A DNA stretch of 64,000 nt from contig CAIQIQ010000050.1 in the NCBI GenBank assembly GCA_903871935.1, positions 1-64,000 of the forward strand, given 5' to 3'. Shown in pieces: positions 54,063 through 63,777 of the stretch. The position numbers were made by a program, and so were the translations under genes. The stretch comes from an uncultured Phycisphaerales bacterium. Its GTDB lineage: Bacteria > Planctomycetota > Phycisphaerae > Tepidisphaerales > Tepidisphaeraceae. Positions within the stretch are counted from its first letter, which is position 1. The number at the start of each line of letters is the position of its first letter. The notes under the pieces are model-generated. The model saw only the letters and a program-made list of their open reading frames with translations. It ran no database searches and was not told where the DNA came from.

Positions 54063-56747
54063 ATGATGGCACGCCGCGGCGGAAGACCGGCCACAATAGT
54101 GGATAGTGCGCCCATTGCGTCTCCCGCCATGCTATGGTGTGAGGACGCGCTGCCGGCCGACGCTGCGCATCTGGTCGGCACCAAGGCTCAAGGCCTGTTT
54201 GCGATGTACCAGGCGGGCTTGCCTGTGCCACCGTTCTTCGTGGTGACGACGGCGGCCGCTGAGCACCCGATCCCATCACGCGGCCTGGAGCCTGAGGTGC
54301 AGGTGGAGATCCGTCGCGGACTGCAACGGCTCGAAGAACATACAGGGCGGTCATTGGGGGATGAACGTAACCCGCTGCTGCTGGCGGTGCGGTGTTCTGC
54401 TGAAGATGCGCCGGCCGGCTTATTGCCCTCGGTGCAGAACCTGGGCATGAGTCCTCGCGTTGCCCAGAGGCTGCTGGCACGCACAGCCGATGACCGCTTT
54501 GTGTTCGACTGCTATCGCCGGCTGATTGCACAGCATGGACGGTTGGTGCATGACATTGACCCGATCCACTTCGAACGCGATCTGAAGGCGGAACTGGACA
54601 ACCGTGGACTGACGACAGAAACGGACTTGGACGGTTGGGCCATGCGCGAACTGGTGCGACGCTGGCAGGGGATATACTCCATCCGGGCGGCCGTCGAATT
54701 CCCCAATGAGCCGCTCGTCCAATTCAGCCAGGCGGTGCTGGCAGCCCTCAAAGCCGGCGAACAGCCACGGGCAATGGCGCTTCGCCACAACGCTGCCGGT
54801 CCACTGCCGGTCGCCGTGATCGTGCAGGCGATGGTCTTCGGCAACCGCGCCACCGACAGCCTGACCGGAGTGGCGTGCACACGCGATCCGAACACCGGAG
54901 AAGATGCCTTGCGGGGCGAGTTCATACCGGTGGCGCAAGGTGCGGATGTTGCGGCAGGGCGTTTGCCTCCTGCCCCGATTACCGAACTGGCGAAGCGTTC
55001 GCCAGCGTCGCTGCAGAGTTTGCAGGATTTGCGCCACGGCCTGGAGAAGCATTTTGGCGATGCTCAGGAGGTCCAGTTCACGCTCGAACAAGGGCAGGCG
55101 TGGGTTCTGCACAGTCGGCCGGCCGGGCGGTCGGCCGAGGCGGCCGTCCGCATTGCCGTCGAAATGGCGGAGGCGCGTCTTATATCCCGCGACCAGGCGA
55201 TCCAGCGCATCGACCCACACTCGCTGGAGACGATCCTGCATGCCCGGTTTGACACACGAGATCGGCCGGAGGCGGTGGCAAGGGGGTATGCAGCATCGCC
55301 CGGAGCGGCCGTTGGAACCTTGGCATTCACCGCAGCCGATGCGATGCAGCGTACATCGCGCGGGCAGAGCGTGATCCTGGTTCGGCGCGAGACTGACGCC
55401 ACAGACGTGATCGGCATGCAGCAGTGCGAAGGGATTCTTACCAGCACAGGGGGAATGACGTCGCACGCCGCCGTTGTCGCACGCGGGATGGGGCGTTGTT
55501 GCGTGGCGGGAGCCGGAGACCTGGAAATCGATGAGCAGCGCAGGATCGTCAAAGTTGGCCGATATGAACTCGGCGAAGAGGACATCGTCAGCATCGACGG
55601 CACTACCGGCGAGGTGTATGTGGGCGAGGTACGGCGGATCGAGGCAGAGACTACGCCATGGCTGATCACGTTGCTCCAATGGGCGGATGAGGCCCGGCGC
55701 AGCTCGAAGCACTCGATCGGGGTCTACGCCAACGCCGATACGCCTGATGATGCCCGGTTGGCGCTGCGTCTGGGTGCCGAGGGAGTGGGGCTGTGCAGGA
55801 CGGAGCACATGTTCTTCGCGCCGCGGCGCATCATGCTGATGCGCAAGATGATCCTGGCCGGACGCGATGATACGGCAACCCGCCAGGCAGCCCTGGAGGC
55901 CTTGCTGCCATATCAGAGGCAGGACTTCGTGGCCATATTCAGGGAAATGGCCGGCAAAAGCGTCGTGATCCGCTTGCTCGACCCTCCGCTGCATGAGTTT
56001 CTGCCCCACGGGCAGGAGGATCAGAAGGAAATAGCACGCGAACTGGGAATGACGCAGCGCGAAGTGCGCCGGCGCATCGAGCAATTGCATGAGGTCAACC
56101 CAATGCTCGGTCACCGTGGCTGCAGGATCGCCGTGAGTTTCCCGGAAATCCTGCAGATGCAGGTTCGGGCGATTGTGGCGGCCGCGATTGACTGCATCGG
56201 CAAGGGATATGATGTTCGGCCAAAGATCATGGTCCCGCTGACGATCTCGCGGGAGGAGATGAGGTTGATGCACGATCTGGTGCAGCATGCAGCCGAGCAG
56301 GCAATGCGCGCTGCGGGAGTCATGGTGGAGTATCAACTGGGCACGATGATCGAGACGCCGCGAGCAGCACTGGTAGCCGGCAGCCTGGCCGAGTATGCGC
56401 AGTTCTTCAGCTTTGGCACCAACGACCTGACGCAAACGGCAATGGCCATTTCTCGCGATGATGCAGCGACGTTCATGGGCAGTTACCAGGAGATGGGGCT
56501 GGTCGGCGTCGATCCGTTCCGCAGCGTAGATCAGGAAGGTGTGGGCGAGTTGATCCGCATGGCGATTGAGCGAGGTCGCGCGGCTCGAAGCGACCTCGAG
56601 TGCGGTGTTTGCGGTGAGCACGCCGGCGATCCCGATTCGATAGCATTCTTTCTCAAGGCGAAGGTGAGCTACATCAGTTGCTCGCCTATGCGCTTGCCCA
56701 TCGCGCGGCTGGCGGCGGCGCAGGCGATGTTGCTGAGGGCGCCGTAG
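54063..56747 (+). CDS. ppdK: Pyruvate, phosphate dikinase
   Basis: An 894-residue PPDK, normal in length (Clostridium enzyme 874). The N-terminal ATP-grasp domain has VGTKAQGLFAMYQAGLPVPP, and AVRCSAEDAPAGLLPSVQNLGMS in place of the usual RSGA..SMPGMM..VLNLG. The phosphohistidine is H468 in TSTGGMTSHAAVVARGMG. The C-terminal PEP barrel has LCRTEHMFF and the catalytic cysteine C850 in CGVCGEHAGDP. It interconverts pyruvate, ATP and phosphate with PEP, AMP and pyrophosphate. The altered ATP-grasp motif might affect metal or nucleotide choice. The methionine at 54066 is an equal start. Confidence 0.9.
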   Translation: MMARRGGRPATIVDSAPIASPAMLWCEDALPADAAHLVGTKAQGLFAMYQAGLPVPPFFVVTTAAAEHPIPSRGLEPEVQVEIRRGLQRLEEHTGRSLGDERNPLLLAVRCSAEDAPAGLLPSVQNLGMSPRVAQRLLARTADDRFVFDCYRRLIAQHGRLVHDIDPIHFERDLKAELDNRGLTTETDLDGWAMRELVRRWQGIYSIRAAVEFPNEPLVQFSQAVLAALKAGEQPRAMALRHNAAGPLPVAVIVQAMVFGNRATDSLTGVACTRDPNTGEDALRGEFIPVAQGADVAAGRLPPAPITELAKRSPASLQSLQDLRHGLEKHFGDAQEVQFTLEQGQAWVLHSRPAGRSAEAAVRIAVEMAEARLISRDQAIQRIDPHSLETILHARFDTRDRPEAVARGYAASPGAAVGTLAFTAADAMQRTSRGQSVILVRRETDATDVIGMQQCEGILTSTGGMTSHAAVVARGMGRCCVAGAGDLEIDEQRRIVKVGRYELGEEDIVSIDGTTGEVYVGEVRRIEAETTPWLITLLQWADEARRSSKHSIGVYANADTPDDARLALRLGAEGVGLCRTEHMFFAPRRIMLMRKMILAGRDDTATRQAALEALLPYQRQDFVAIFREMAGKSVVIRLLDPPLHEFLPHGQEDQKEIARELGMTQREVRRRIEQLHEVNPMLGHRGCRIAVSFPEILQMQVRAIVAAAIDCIGKGYDVRPKIMVPLTISREEMRLMHDLVQHAAEQAMRAAGVMVEYQLGTMIETPRAALVAGSLAEYAQFFSFGTNDLTQTAMAISRDDAATFMGSYQEMGLVGVDPFRSVDQEGVGELIRMAIERGRAARSDLECGVCGEHAGDPDSIAFFLKAKVSYISCSPMRLPIARLAAAQAMLLRAP

Positions 56748-56784
56748 TTGCTCTTCCGGACGCAAGCGGGCATGATCCATCGGT

Positions 56785-57693
56785 GTGATTGAAGGCGTTG
56801 TACTGGCATTAATGACCGGCCTGCTCTGGGCGATTGGGCCATTGTGTTTTGCGAGCATTGGCCGGCGGATCGGCGCTGCCGGGATCCTCGTATTGGGCAG
56901 AATCGTTGCTTCCGTGCTGCTCGTGATCGTTAGCGCAGCTTACCTGCTGATTATGCCTGAGGCCCGACAGGTGCCCGACAGCCAGCAGGTGCTGTGGATT
57001 GCTGTGTCTTCGGTGCTGGGCATGGTGCTTGGCGATATCTTGCTGTACGAAGCACTGGTGTCGCTTGGGCCACGACGTGCAACGCAGATCCAGATGATCG
57101 CTCCGGTGTTCAGCGCCAGTGCGGCGTGGCTGTGGATGGGTGAAACGATGGGACCATTGCAACTGGCCGGGGCGGCCATCGTGATGGGCGGTATCGCGGT
57201 GGCGGTGATGGCGCGAGCGCGAACGGGCGAGAAGGGGCGCGAGCCGGGATTTGTGACCAACAAAGGCCTGGCCTGTGCCATCGGGTCGGCAGTCCTGACC
57301 GGTCTTGGCGCTGTGACCTTACGCCAGGCATTTCGCCTCGGGCCGCTGGATTCGATCATTACGGGCACTGTGCGTGTGGGCATCGGCGCAGTGCTGCTGT
57401 CGTTCATGCCGCTTGTGCGAGGGCAACTGCCCGCGCTGCTGCGATACCTGCGCGATCCCTGGATACTGCAGCGGTTCGTGCCCGGTGTGCTGGCCGGCCC
57501 GGTGCTGGGAATCCTCTGCTATGTGGCGGCCGTGAAGCGGGTCAATCCCGGCCTGGTCTCCACGCTGGCGCAAACCTCGCCACTGTTCATGATGCCGATG
57601 ATCTGGTACCGCTACAACGCGGGAATAGGCTGGCGGACGGCCCTCGCAACCCTGGCTGCGATCGGCGGAGTTGCGTTGATCTGCTGGCGGTGA
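56785..57693 (+). CDS. EamA/DMT-family transporter
   Basis: A 302-residue membrane protein with ten hydrophobic segments arranged as two EamA repeats (IEGVVLALMTGLLWAIGPLCFASIGRR and NKGLACAIGSAVLTGLGAVTLRQAF). The first repeat has LGDILLYEALVSLGPRRATQIQMIAPVFSASAAWLWMGETM, the classic DMT signature. Members export amino acids, sugars or drugs. The GTG at 56785 is the only start that keeps the first helix complete. It follows ppdK by 37 bp and may be co-transcribed. Substrate unknown. Confidence 0.85.
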   Translation: MIEGVVLALMTGLLWAIGPLCFASIGRRIGAAGILVLGRIVASVLLVIVSAAYLLIMPEARQVPDSQQVLWIAVSSVLGMVLGDILLYEALVSLGPRRATQIQMIAPVFSASAAWLWMGETMGPLQLAGAAIVMGGIAVAVMARARTGEKGREPGFVTNKGLACAIGSAVLTGLGAVTLRQAFRLGPLDSIITGTVRVGIGAVLLSFMPLVRGQLPALLRYLRDPWILQRFVPGVLAGPVLGILCYVAAVKRVNPGLVSTLAQTSPLFMMPMIWYRYNAGIGWRTALATLAAIGGVALICWR

Positions 57694-57706
57694 TCCCCGA
57701 TCGCTT

Positions 57707-59056
57707 TCACCGCCTGCCCCCTCGCGGAGTGTTCACGGATTCTCGCAGCTCCTTGGTGAGCTGCACGCCCAGGATCCCGGTCGCATGGTCGATGATGATG
57801 GCATCGAACGGCCCCGAGACGCTATCACCGATCTGTGGGAACAGGGTGCCGCCGTCGATGTTGGCTGATGCCACCAGCAGGTTCATCCCGAAGACGCCGT
57901 CAAGCGTCACTTTCTCTCCTGTCTGCGGATGCTCGACGATGATGTCGTTGACCAGTACTGGGGCGGGATGGTAGATCAGATCGTCGCCCTCGGTTGTGGG
58001 TACGCGCAACTCCTCGACGTAGAAGCCGGCCGACGTTTTCATTCCGCCGATGCCGCCGACCGAAAGGGTGAATTGCTTTTCCTTGGGCACACCTTCCAGA
58101 ACCGGGTTCGCGGTTCCCTCGGTGCCTTGCTTATAGCGAATCCCCAACTTGGCCGCCTGGCGCGTGGAGATCATGGAGGCGGCCGCTCCGGTATCCAGCA
58201 GCCAGGATGCTTCGGACTTGCGCCCGCCGTGGGTGAGGATGATCGGCGACGACTTGTGGGGGTTTCGGCCGGTCGGGTCGGGGCCGATGAAGGGATTGGG
58301 CGCTGTGACCGGGCGCTGGGCATTGACCGGATCGGTCGAGGTAAACGGGCCGAAATCGGCGTAAGACAGGATCACGTGGCGATCCATCTTGGGGAGCTTC
58401 GCGCGCCTCGCCTCATCGGGCGTGAGCAGTTTGACCTGGATAACATCTTCGACCTCGTTTACCGGCCGCGGGTCCATGTAGAGGATCTTGCCGATCATGG
58501 CAGGCATGCCGAGCACGTCAATGCCGCCAACAATGCTTTCGAGAAGCCCGCCGCCGGAGAGCGGACCTACCTGGCAATTCCATGGCCCGCCAGCCGGCTG
58601 CAGCAGGTCATCTGCCGTCAGACCTCCCAGAGCCTGATACGCTCCGAAGTAAAGCAGCAGGGGCTCGGAAACGTTGAACTGATCGGTACCACCGATGCCG
58701 ACATCGTGGAAGACGATCTCGGGGGCCTCTTTTTCGCGACCCGTGCGCAGGTGGGTAATCCCCAGGGCATCGGCGGTGACTTTGCTGATGAGTATGCCGC
58801 TGGCGCCGGTATCAAGGAATGCCGCGAAGCCGGCGACGTTGTCGGTGGCGTTCTTGTCCATACCGAGCAGATCGGCGAGTCCCGCATCCTGCTTGGCGAC
58901 AAGCGGCGGTCCTTTGAGCGTGCGCCGCGCCATCAGGGTGACCCGCGGCTGATCCATGGAAGCGGTCTGCACTCCCTCGATCTCAACAGCGCGTATTGCG
59001 GTTGAGGTGGCCAGTAAGGCGGCTGCAACGGAGAGCAAGCGAATGTTCTGATGCAT
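57707..59056 (-). CDS. Secreted protein with two retropepsin-like aspartyl protease domains
   Basis: A 449-residue protein from the ATG at 59056, with signal peptide (RLLSVAAALLATSTAIRA). Two D-T-G motifs stand in matching hydrophobic contexts: FAAFLDTGASGILI (D82) and SEASWLLDTGAAASMIS (D288). Each is followed at about 100 residues by a hydrophobic-glycine segment. One chain thus holds two retropepsin-like halves and could fold as a pepsin-like pseudo-dimer. A role in periplasmic proteolysis is inferred; the substrate is not known. It converges with the EamA gene at only 13 bp. Confidence 0.75.
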   Translation of the reverse strand: MHQNIRLLSVAAALLATSTAIRAVEIEGVQTASMDQPRVTLMARRTLKGPPLVAKQDAGLADLLGMDKNATDNVAGFAAFLDTGASGILISKVTADALGITHLRTGREKEAPEIVFHDVGIGGTDQFNVSEPLLLYFGAYQALGGLTADDLLQPAGGPWNCQVGPLSGGGLLESIVGGIDVLGMPAMIGKILYMDPRPVNEVEDVIQVKLLTPDEARRAKLPKMDRHVILSYADFGPFTSTDPVNAQRPVTAPNPFIGPDPTGRNPHKSSPIILTHGGRKSEASWLLDTGAAASMISTRQAAKLGIRYKQGTEGTANPVLEGVPKEKQFTLSVGGIGGMKTSAGFYVEELRVPTTEGDDLIYHPAPVLVNDIIVEHPQTGEKVTLDGVFGMNLLVASANIDGGTLFPQIGDSVSGPFDAIIIDHATGILGVQLTKELRESVNTPRGGRR

Positions 59057-59151
59057 ATCCGACCTCCCCAATTTGTCTCTGTCGGAGCATTGTACCGCAT
59101 CGCCGAGCATGAAACACCGAGAAATCGCTCGAAACGACGGCCGGCACCAAG

Positions 59152-60843
59152 CTAAGTCGGAGCAGGCTGCAGAGCCTTGCGGATCTCCTGCATAAGCTGG
59201 TTGACTTTGAAGGGCTTGAAGAGCACGGCCTGCAGACCTTCCTGGCTGGCGCGGATGATCGAATGATTGGGGTCGTATCCGAAGCCGGTCATCAGGATGA
59301 CCGGGATGGTGTTCATGCGCCGGCGTACGGCCGCGAAGATATCGTAGCCGCTTTTATCAGGCATGCGGATGTCGGACACGATCAAGTCGAAGTCATGTTG
59401 CTCGATCTCGCGGATTGCCTCGGAGCCGGTACTGCAAATGGTGGCCACGGCATGATACTTGTGGAGGATATCGCGAATGGTGATGCGGATGTTCTCTTCA
59501 TCGTCGGCAACGAGAATGCGAGCACCTTGAAGGATGGGATCGTTCTGGCCCGAGCTGACTTCATCGAGTCCGAGGATGGCGGCCGGACCCTGGGCAGTTT
59601 GGTTCAGGCATCTGCGAATCTCGCCAACGTTGTCGACGATCTGCTGCAGGCGATTGCGCATGTCGTCGTCAGGCCCGATGTAGTCTGCCAGGATCGCCTT
59701 GGCATCTGATGCAATGTCGTTGAGCGGGCCGGCAACCTCGGCGCAGACATCGTCGGCCACACGATGGCGGGTGCTGACACGCTCGACGACCAGAAGGTCA
59801 AGGATGTTCAGGGCGATGGCGACATAGCGGCCGAAGATCTCCGCGAATTGCCGGTCATCCTCGGTGAATGCAGCATCATGGTGGCTTTCGATATTGAAGA
59901 TGCCGATGACTTTGTCGTGTAGGAACAGGGGGACCGTCAGGCTGCTGCGGGCATCACCCAATCCGTGGATGTAGCGAGGGTCACGTTGGACGTCGGGGCA
60001 GATATAGGAGCGGCCCGTCGCAGCCACAAACCCGCTGATGCCGTTGCCTTCTTTGTTGGCGAAGAGCTCGACAGAGAGGGCCTCGGGGGAAAACCCGCTG
60101 CTCATGACGACTTCAAGCTTGTTCGAGCGCCGGTCGAGAATGCGGATCGCAAAGTGGTCATAATGCATCAGCTCGCGGACATTGTGAACGATCTTGTCCT
60201 CCAGCACCTTGAGCCGCTCGGTGGCGCTCAGGCGGGCGATCAGGTCGGACTCAAGGCGCACAAGTTCGCCGCCGGCGCGGTCGATCGCGTCGAGCTTCTG
60301 CTGCAACCGGCGCTGGGCGGTGTTGTCCCAGACGACGGCGACGACTTGCACAACGCGATTGGCAGGTGCGATTACCGGTGAGACGACCATCTCCCAATAA
60401 AACTGATCATCAAGGCTCAGGGCGAATCGGCGGTTGCGGTTCCAGGCGGGCGTGGTCTCGCCAGTTCCCAGGGCGCAGGCAGCCTGAAACTGGCTGAATG
60501 CCTCAAGGCAGTTGCGGCGGATTTCATCGTGGAGGCGAGCCGGCCAGCCCTGAAGCCGCTTGTTCATCCAGTTGGAGTGGCCCTGACCATCAACGATGCA
60601 GACACCTTCGCCGATCGTGTTGAGGATCAGTGAGGCCTGCTGCGATACCAGAGCTCGCTCAAGCGGCAGGTAATCGCCGGCATCAGTGAAGATGGCGGCG
60701 AACTGGTCGGTGCGCAAGAGGGCAACGGCTTGTTCGATACCGGGAGCCTCGACGACTTCGGCAGTCTTGCGCAGTGCATCGACGGCCTGAGAGTAGACTG
60801 GCGATTGCCCTTGAAGGACGAGGATTTTCGTTGGCGCCTGCAT
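59152..60843 (-). CDS. PAS-GAF-receiver regulatory protein
   Basis: A 563-residue cytoplasmic protein from ATG 60843. Residues 1-60 look like a degenerate receiver (KILVLQGQSPVYSQAVDAL, with no phosphoacceptor at the right place). A PAS domain (68-178) has VCIVDGQGHSNWMNKRLQGW. A GAF domain (205-348) has HFAIRILDRRSNKLE and SLTVPLFLHDKVIGIFNIES. A helical DHp-like linker without catalytic histidine (355-415) follows. The C-terminal receiver (441-560) is intact: D447/D448, phosphoacceptor D491 in IVSDIRMPD, and K543. No kinase or output domain is visible, so it may be a phosphorelay intermediate or sensor. The ORF upstream overlaps uppS and is rejected. Confidence 0.8.
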   Translation of the reverse strand: MQAPTKILVLQGQSPVYSQAVDALRKTAEVVEAPGIEQAVALLRTDQFAAIFTDAGDYLPLERALVSQQASLILNTIGEGVCIVDGQGHSNWMNKRLQGWPARLHDEIRRNCLEAFSQFQAACALGTGETTPAWNRNRRFALSLDDQFYWEMVVSPVIAPANRVVQVVAVVWDNTAQRRLQQKLDAIDRAGGELVRLESDLIARLSATERLKVLEDKIVHNVRELMHYDHFAIRILDRRSNKLEVVMSSGFSPEALSVELFANKEGNGISGFVAATGRSYICPDVQRDPRYIHGLGDARSSLTVPLFLHDKVIGIFNIESHHDAAFTEDDRQFAEIFGRYVAIALNILDLLVVERVSTRHRVADDVCAEVAGPLNDIASDAKAILADYIGPDDDMRNRLQQIVDNVGEIRRCLNQTAQGPAAILGLDEVSSGQNDPILQGARILVADDEENIRITIRDILHKYHAVATICSTGSEAIREIEQHDFDLIVSDIRMPDKSGYDIFAAVRRRMNTIPVILMTGFGYDPNHSIIRASQEGLQAVLFKPFKVNQLMQEIRKALQPAPT

Positions 60844-60952
60844 TACGAAGTGAATATCCTGATCAACCCATTCATTGTACGATCTTATGCCTGTCGGATG
60901 CGGGCGGCCATTACGAATATGGCTCCGACCGCCATGCCCCCGGCCACGCCTG

Positions 60953-61693
60953 CTAAAGCGATCCAAAACGCCGGTGCCGGGAGGCGTAGGACTCCAGGGC
61001 GGCGTGCAGGTGGGGGACATCAAAATCGGGCCAGAAGACCTCCGTCACGTAGAGTTCGGCATAACTGATCTGCCAGAGGAGGAAATTGCTGAGTCGCATT
61101 TCGCCGGCGGTGCGGATCAGCAGGTCGGGATCGGGCAGGCCGGCGGTATAGAGATGCTGGCTGATCAGGTTCTCATCGACCGCATCAGGCGCGACCTCGC
61201 CGGATGCGGCTTTGCGGGCGATGGCGCGCACGGCATCGACGATCTCCGCGCGGCCTCCATAGTTGACGGCCAGGTTCAGAGTGAGGCCGGTGTTGCCGGC
61301 CGTTGTCCGGATCGCCTCGTCGCGGGCCTGGATCGCTTCGGGCGGCATTCCTTTGGTTTGGCCGATCTGATGAAAGCGAACGTTGTTCTGGAGCATTGTC
61401 GGCAGTTCGCTGTGGAGATACTGGACGTACATGCCCATGAGGAAGCTGACTTCATCCGGCGGCCGCTTCCAGTTTTCGGTGGAGAAGGAGTAGAGGGTGA
61501 GGTATTTCGGGTTGCCGTACTGGTGGTTCAGGCGGCTGCATTCGGTGACGATGCGGCGGACGGATTCGGCGCCGTGCTGGTGCCCAACGATGCGCTGCCG
61601 GCCGCGCTGGCGTGCCCAACGGCCATTGCCATCCATGATGATGGCAATGTGGGTGGGGAGACGCTCAGGGGATTTGATGGGGAGGTGCTCCAT
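60953..61693 (-). CDS. uppS: Undecaprenyl diphosphate synthase
   Basis: A 246-residue cis-prenyltransferase. IAIIMDGNGRWARQRG has the catalytic aspartate and the Asn/Arg substrate residues, YSFSTENWKRPPDEV the FSxENW motif, and LIRTAGEMRLSNFLLWQISYAELY the C-terminal RTxGE...NFLLWQ region with the E-L-Y stretch. It makes C55 carrier lipid for cell-wall or glycan synthesis. It is upstream of the PAS-GAF-receiver gene on the same strand with a 109-bp gap and downstream of purA by 112 bp. Confidence 0.96.
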   Translation of the reverse strand: MEHLPIKSPERLPTHIAIIMDGNGRWARQRGRQRIVGHQHGAESVRRIVTECSRLNHQYGNPKYLTLYSFSTENWKRPPDEVSFLMGMYVQYLHSELPTMLQNNVRFHQIGQTKGMPPEAIQARDEAIRTTAGNTGLTLNLAVNYGGRAEIVDAVRAIARKAASGEVAPDAVDENLISQHLYTAGLPDPDLLIRTAGEMRLSNFLLWQISYAELYVTEVFWPDFDVPHLHAALESYASRHRRFGSL

Positions 61694-61805
61694 GCTTGTC
61701 GTTCCTTCGTAGACTCGCCTAACCGCATGATCATGCGTGGGCAGCCAATCCTCGCCAACAACACTTCCTTGTGCCTGTTACAGCCGGTGAGGTCACCGGC
61801 TCTAC

Positions 61806-63101
61806 TTACCTCATCAATGTGGCTTCACGGTCGGGGGCGACGCTGACCATGCGGATGGGGGTCTCGATTAGTTCCTCAAGACGCTGCACATATTTCCTCG
61901 CATTGGTTGGGAGATCTGCGAAGCTGCGGACGCCGGAGATATCTTCGCGCCAGCCGGGCATGGTTTCATAGACGGGACGCACGTCCGCCAGCATGCCCAT
62001 GTCAGCACGGAAGCCATCCACCGGTTTACCGTTCATCTCGTAACGGGTGCAGATCTTCAACTCGTCGAGGCCGGTGAGCACATCGAGCAGCATCAGTGAG
62101 ATGGCGGTGACGCCGCAGAGTTCACTGGAGTAGCGAACGGCGACGGCGTCGAACCAGCCGCAGCGGCGCGGCCGGCGGGTGGTGGTGCCGTATTCGTTGC
62201 CGCGTTCGCGAATGTAGTTGCCGATCTGGTTGTCCTGTTCCGTGGGGAAGGGGCCGCCGCCGACGCGGGTGGTATAGGCCTTCATGATGCCGATGAAGTT
62301 GCGGCAGATCTGCGGTGGCGCCCCAGCTCCGGTGAAGATTCCCAAGGCGGAACATGAGGAACTGGTCACGTAGGGATAAGTGCCGTGATCGACATCGAGC
62401 AGGACGGCGTGGGCGCCTTCAAAGAGGATCTTCTTGCCGGCCTTGTTGGCTTTGATCAGGATCGAAGAAGTATCATCCACGAATGGTTTGAGCCGCTCAC
62501 CGTAGGCCCGATACTCCAGGAAGAGCTTGGGCACATCCAGGGCGGGCAGATCGTAGACTTTCTGGAAGATGGCGCTGCGGTCGGTGGCAATCTGTTCGAG
62601 CTTGGCTTTCAGGCGGGATGCATCAATGAGGTCGCTGACTCGGATCGCACTCATGCGATGCATCTTGTCCGCATAGGCTGGGCCAATGCCGCGACGGGTG
62701 GTGCCGATGGAACTGCCCTGAGTTCGCGTTTCGCGGGCACCATCTTCGAGCTTGTGATAGGGCATGACGACGTGCGTCTTGTAGCTCACGCGCAGGTTAT
62801 CCGGCGAGATCGGGAAGCCCTTGGCGATGAACTCGTCGACTTCTTTGAAGAAGGCTTCGGGATCGAGGACGACGCCGTTGCCGATCAGGTTCATGATGCC
62901 GGGGCGGAAGATGCCGACGGGCAGGAGGTGGGTGGAGTATTTCTGGCCATTGATGCGCACGGTATGGCCGGCGTTGGCACCGCCGCAATAGCGGACGACC
63001 ACCTGGGCATCTTCGGCAAGGTAATCGACGATCTTGCCTTTGCCTTCATCGCCCCACTGGACGCCGAATACGCACGCATTTCCCTCGAGGAACGGGTTCA
63101 C
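61806..63101 (-). CDS. purA: Adenylosuccinate synthetase
   Basis: A 431-residue PurA, standard length. VFGVQWGDEGKGKIVDYL is the P-loop-like motif with the catalytic aspartate, GGANAGHTV the substrate motif, and QGSSIGTTRRGIGPAYADK the IMP-binding region. RRPRRCGWFDAVAVRYS carries the conserved GWFD segment. It converts IMP and aspartate with GTP to adenylosuccinate in AMP synthesis. The ATG at 63101 gives the normal start MNPFLEGNACVFGVQWGDEG. It is transcribed with uppS downstream. Confidence 0.97.
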   Translation of the reverse strand: MNPFLEGNACVFGVQWGDEGKGKIVDYLAEDAQVVVRYCGGANAGHTVRINGQKYSTHLLPVGIFRPGIMNLIGNGVVLDPEAFFKEVDEFIAKGFPISPDNLRVSYKTHVVMPYHKLEDGARETRTQGSSIGTTRRGIGPAYADKMHRMSAIRVSDLIDASRLKAKLEQIATDRSAIFQKVYDLPALDVPKLFLEYRAYGERLKPFVDDTSSILIKANKAGKKILFEGAHAVLLDVDHGTYPYVTSSSCSALGIFTGAGAPPQICRNFIGIMKAYTTRVGGGPFPTEQDNQIGNYIRERGNEYGTTTRRPRRCGWFDAVAVRYSSELCGVTAISLMLLDVLTGLDELKICTRYEMNGKPVDGFRADMGMLADVRPVYETMPGWREDISGVRSFADLPTNARKYVQRLEELIETPIRMVSVAPDREATLMR

Positions 63102-63777
63102 TGTGTTCTAGCCTTTCTTATTGATTGGGCCAGGGAAGCGATCGGATCGCAACTGCGGGGACGTCCCTGCCGGAACGTGGTCGGAAAGTATGGCGGATGC
63201 ATAGTGCTGTCAAGGCGAAGGTTGTTCATGCGGCGACTCCGGGTGGGAGTTGGGGGAGGCGGCGACCGTGAAGTCGGGATGACGCGAAGAGGATTCAGTA
63301 GTGTCGATGCTGGAAGGAAGATTCGCGAGGGTGGCGCAAATGTCTTTTTGAGATGCTTGTGCTGGCGGGGCAAGGAGTTGCGCTTCGTGGGGTGGAGAAG
63401 ATTGGCACGTTTCGTCTGCCTTGGTTTGGAGGTGAGATTCCTGCGGCTGAGGAACGGGCTGGGAGGCGGCGGCCGGCCTAATAGGAATGGTGGGTGGAAG
63501 ATCGGAGAGTTCGCTGGCGGGGTCGACTTCTGGAGGTCGGCGGGCCTAGGGAAGCTCTAGATGGAGCTACAGATCACACGATGGAAGACCCCTCGCCCCC
63601 GTGCAACCAATCCCGCCTTCGTGGAATCAGCTTTCCTGTCAATCTGATTCTCTTATCAATTCGGGCGTTTCGACTGTCAGCTTCAGACCGATCGCATGCC
63701 CTACGGCAACAAGGGTGGGGCAGAAAACTGCGGTAAGCAGGAGGCGATCGGATCGTTCCGCCACACGATGGCCCGCT
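63102..63777. other. Intergenic region upstream of purA
   Basis: About 680 bp with strong G-richness on the plus strand and no recognised gene; open frames on both strands lack protein-like composition. A perfect 10-bp palindrome GGGACGTCCC lies at 63158-63167 about 60 bp before the purA start. The word GCGATCGGATCG occurs at 63138-63149 and again near 63745. Nothing else can be supported. Confidence 0.5.

Noticed and set aside
54420-56858. An 812-residue open frame on the minus strand.
   Set aside because: It is antisense to ppdK, whose motifs (H468, C850) are unmistakable. Its composition is His/Arg/Gln-rich as expected of a shadow in GC-rich DNA.
63102-63777. Small open frames upstream of purA, including one of 91 residues on the minus strand.
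   Set aside because: Low-complexity Pro/Arg/Ser content and no ribosome site; the composition follows the G-rich DNA.
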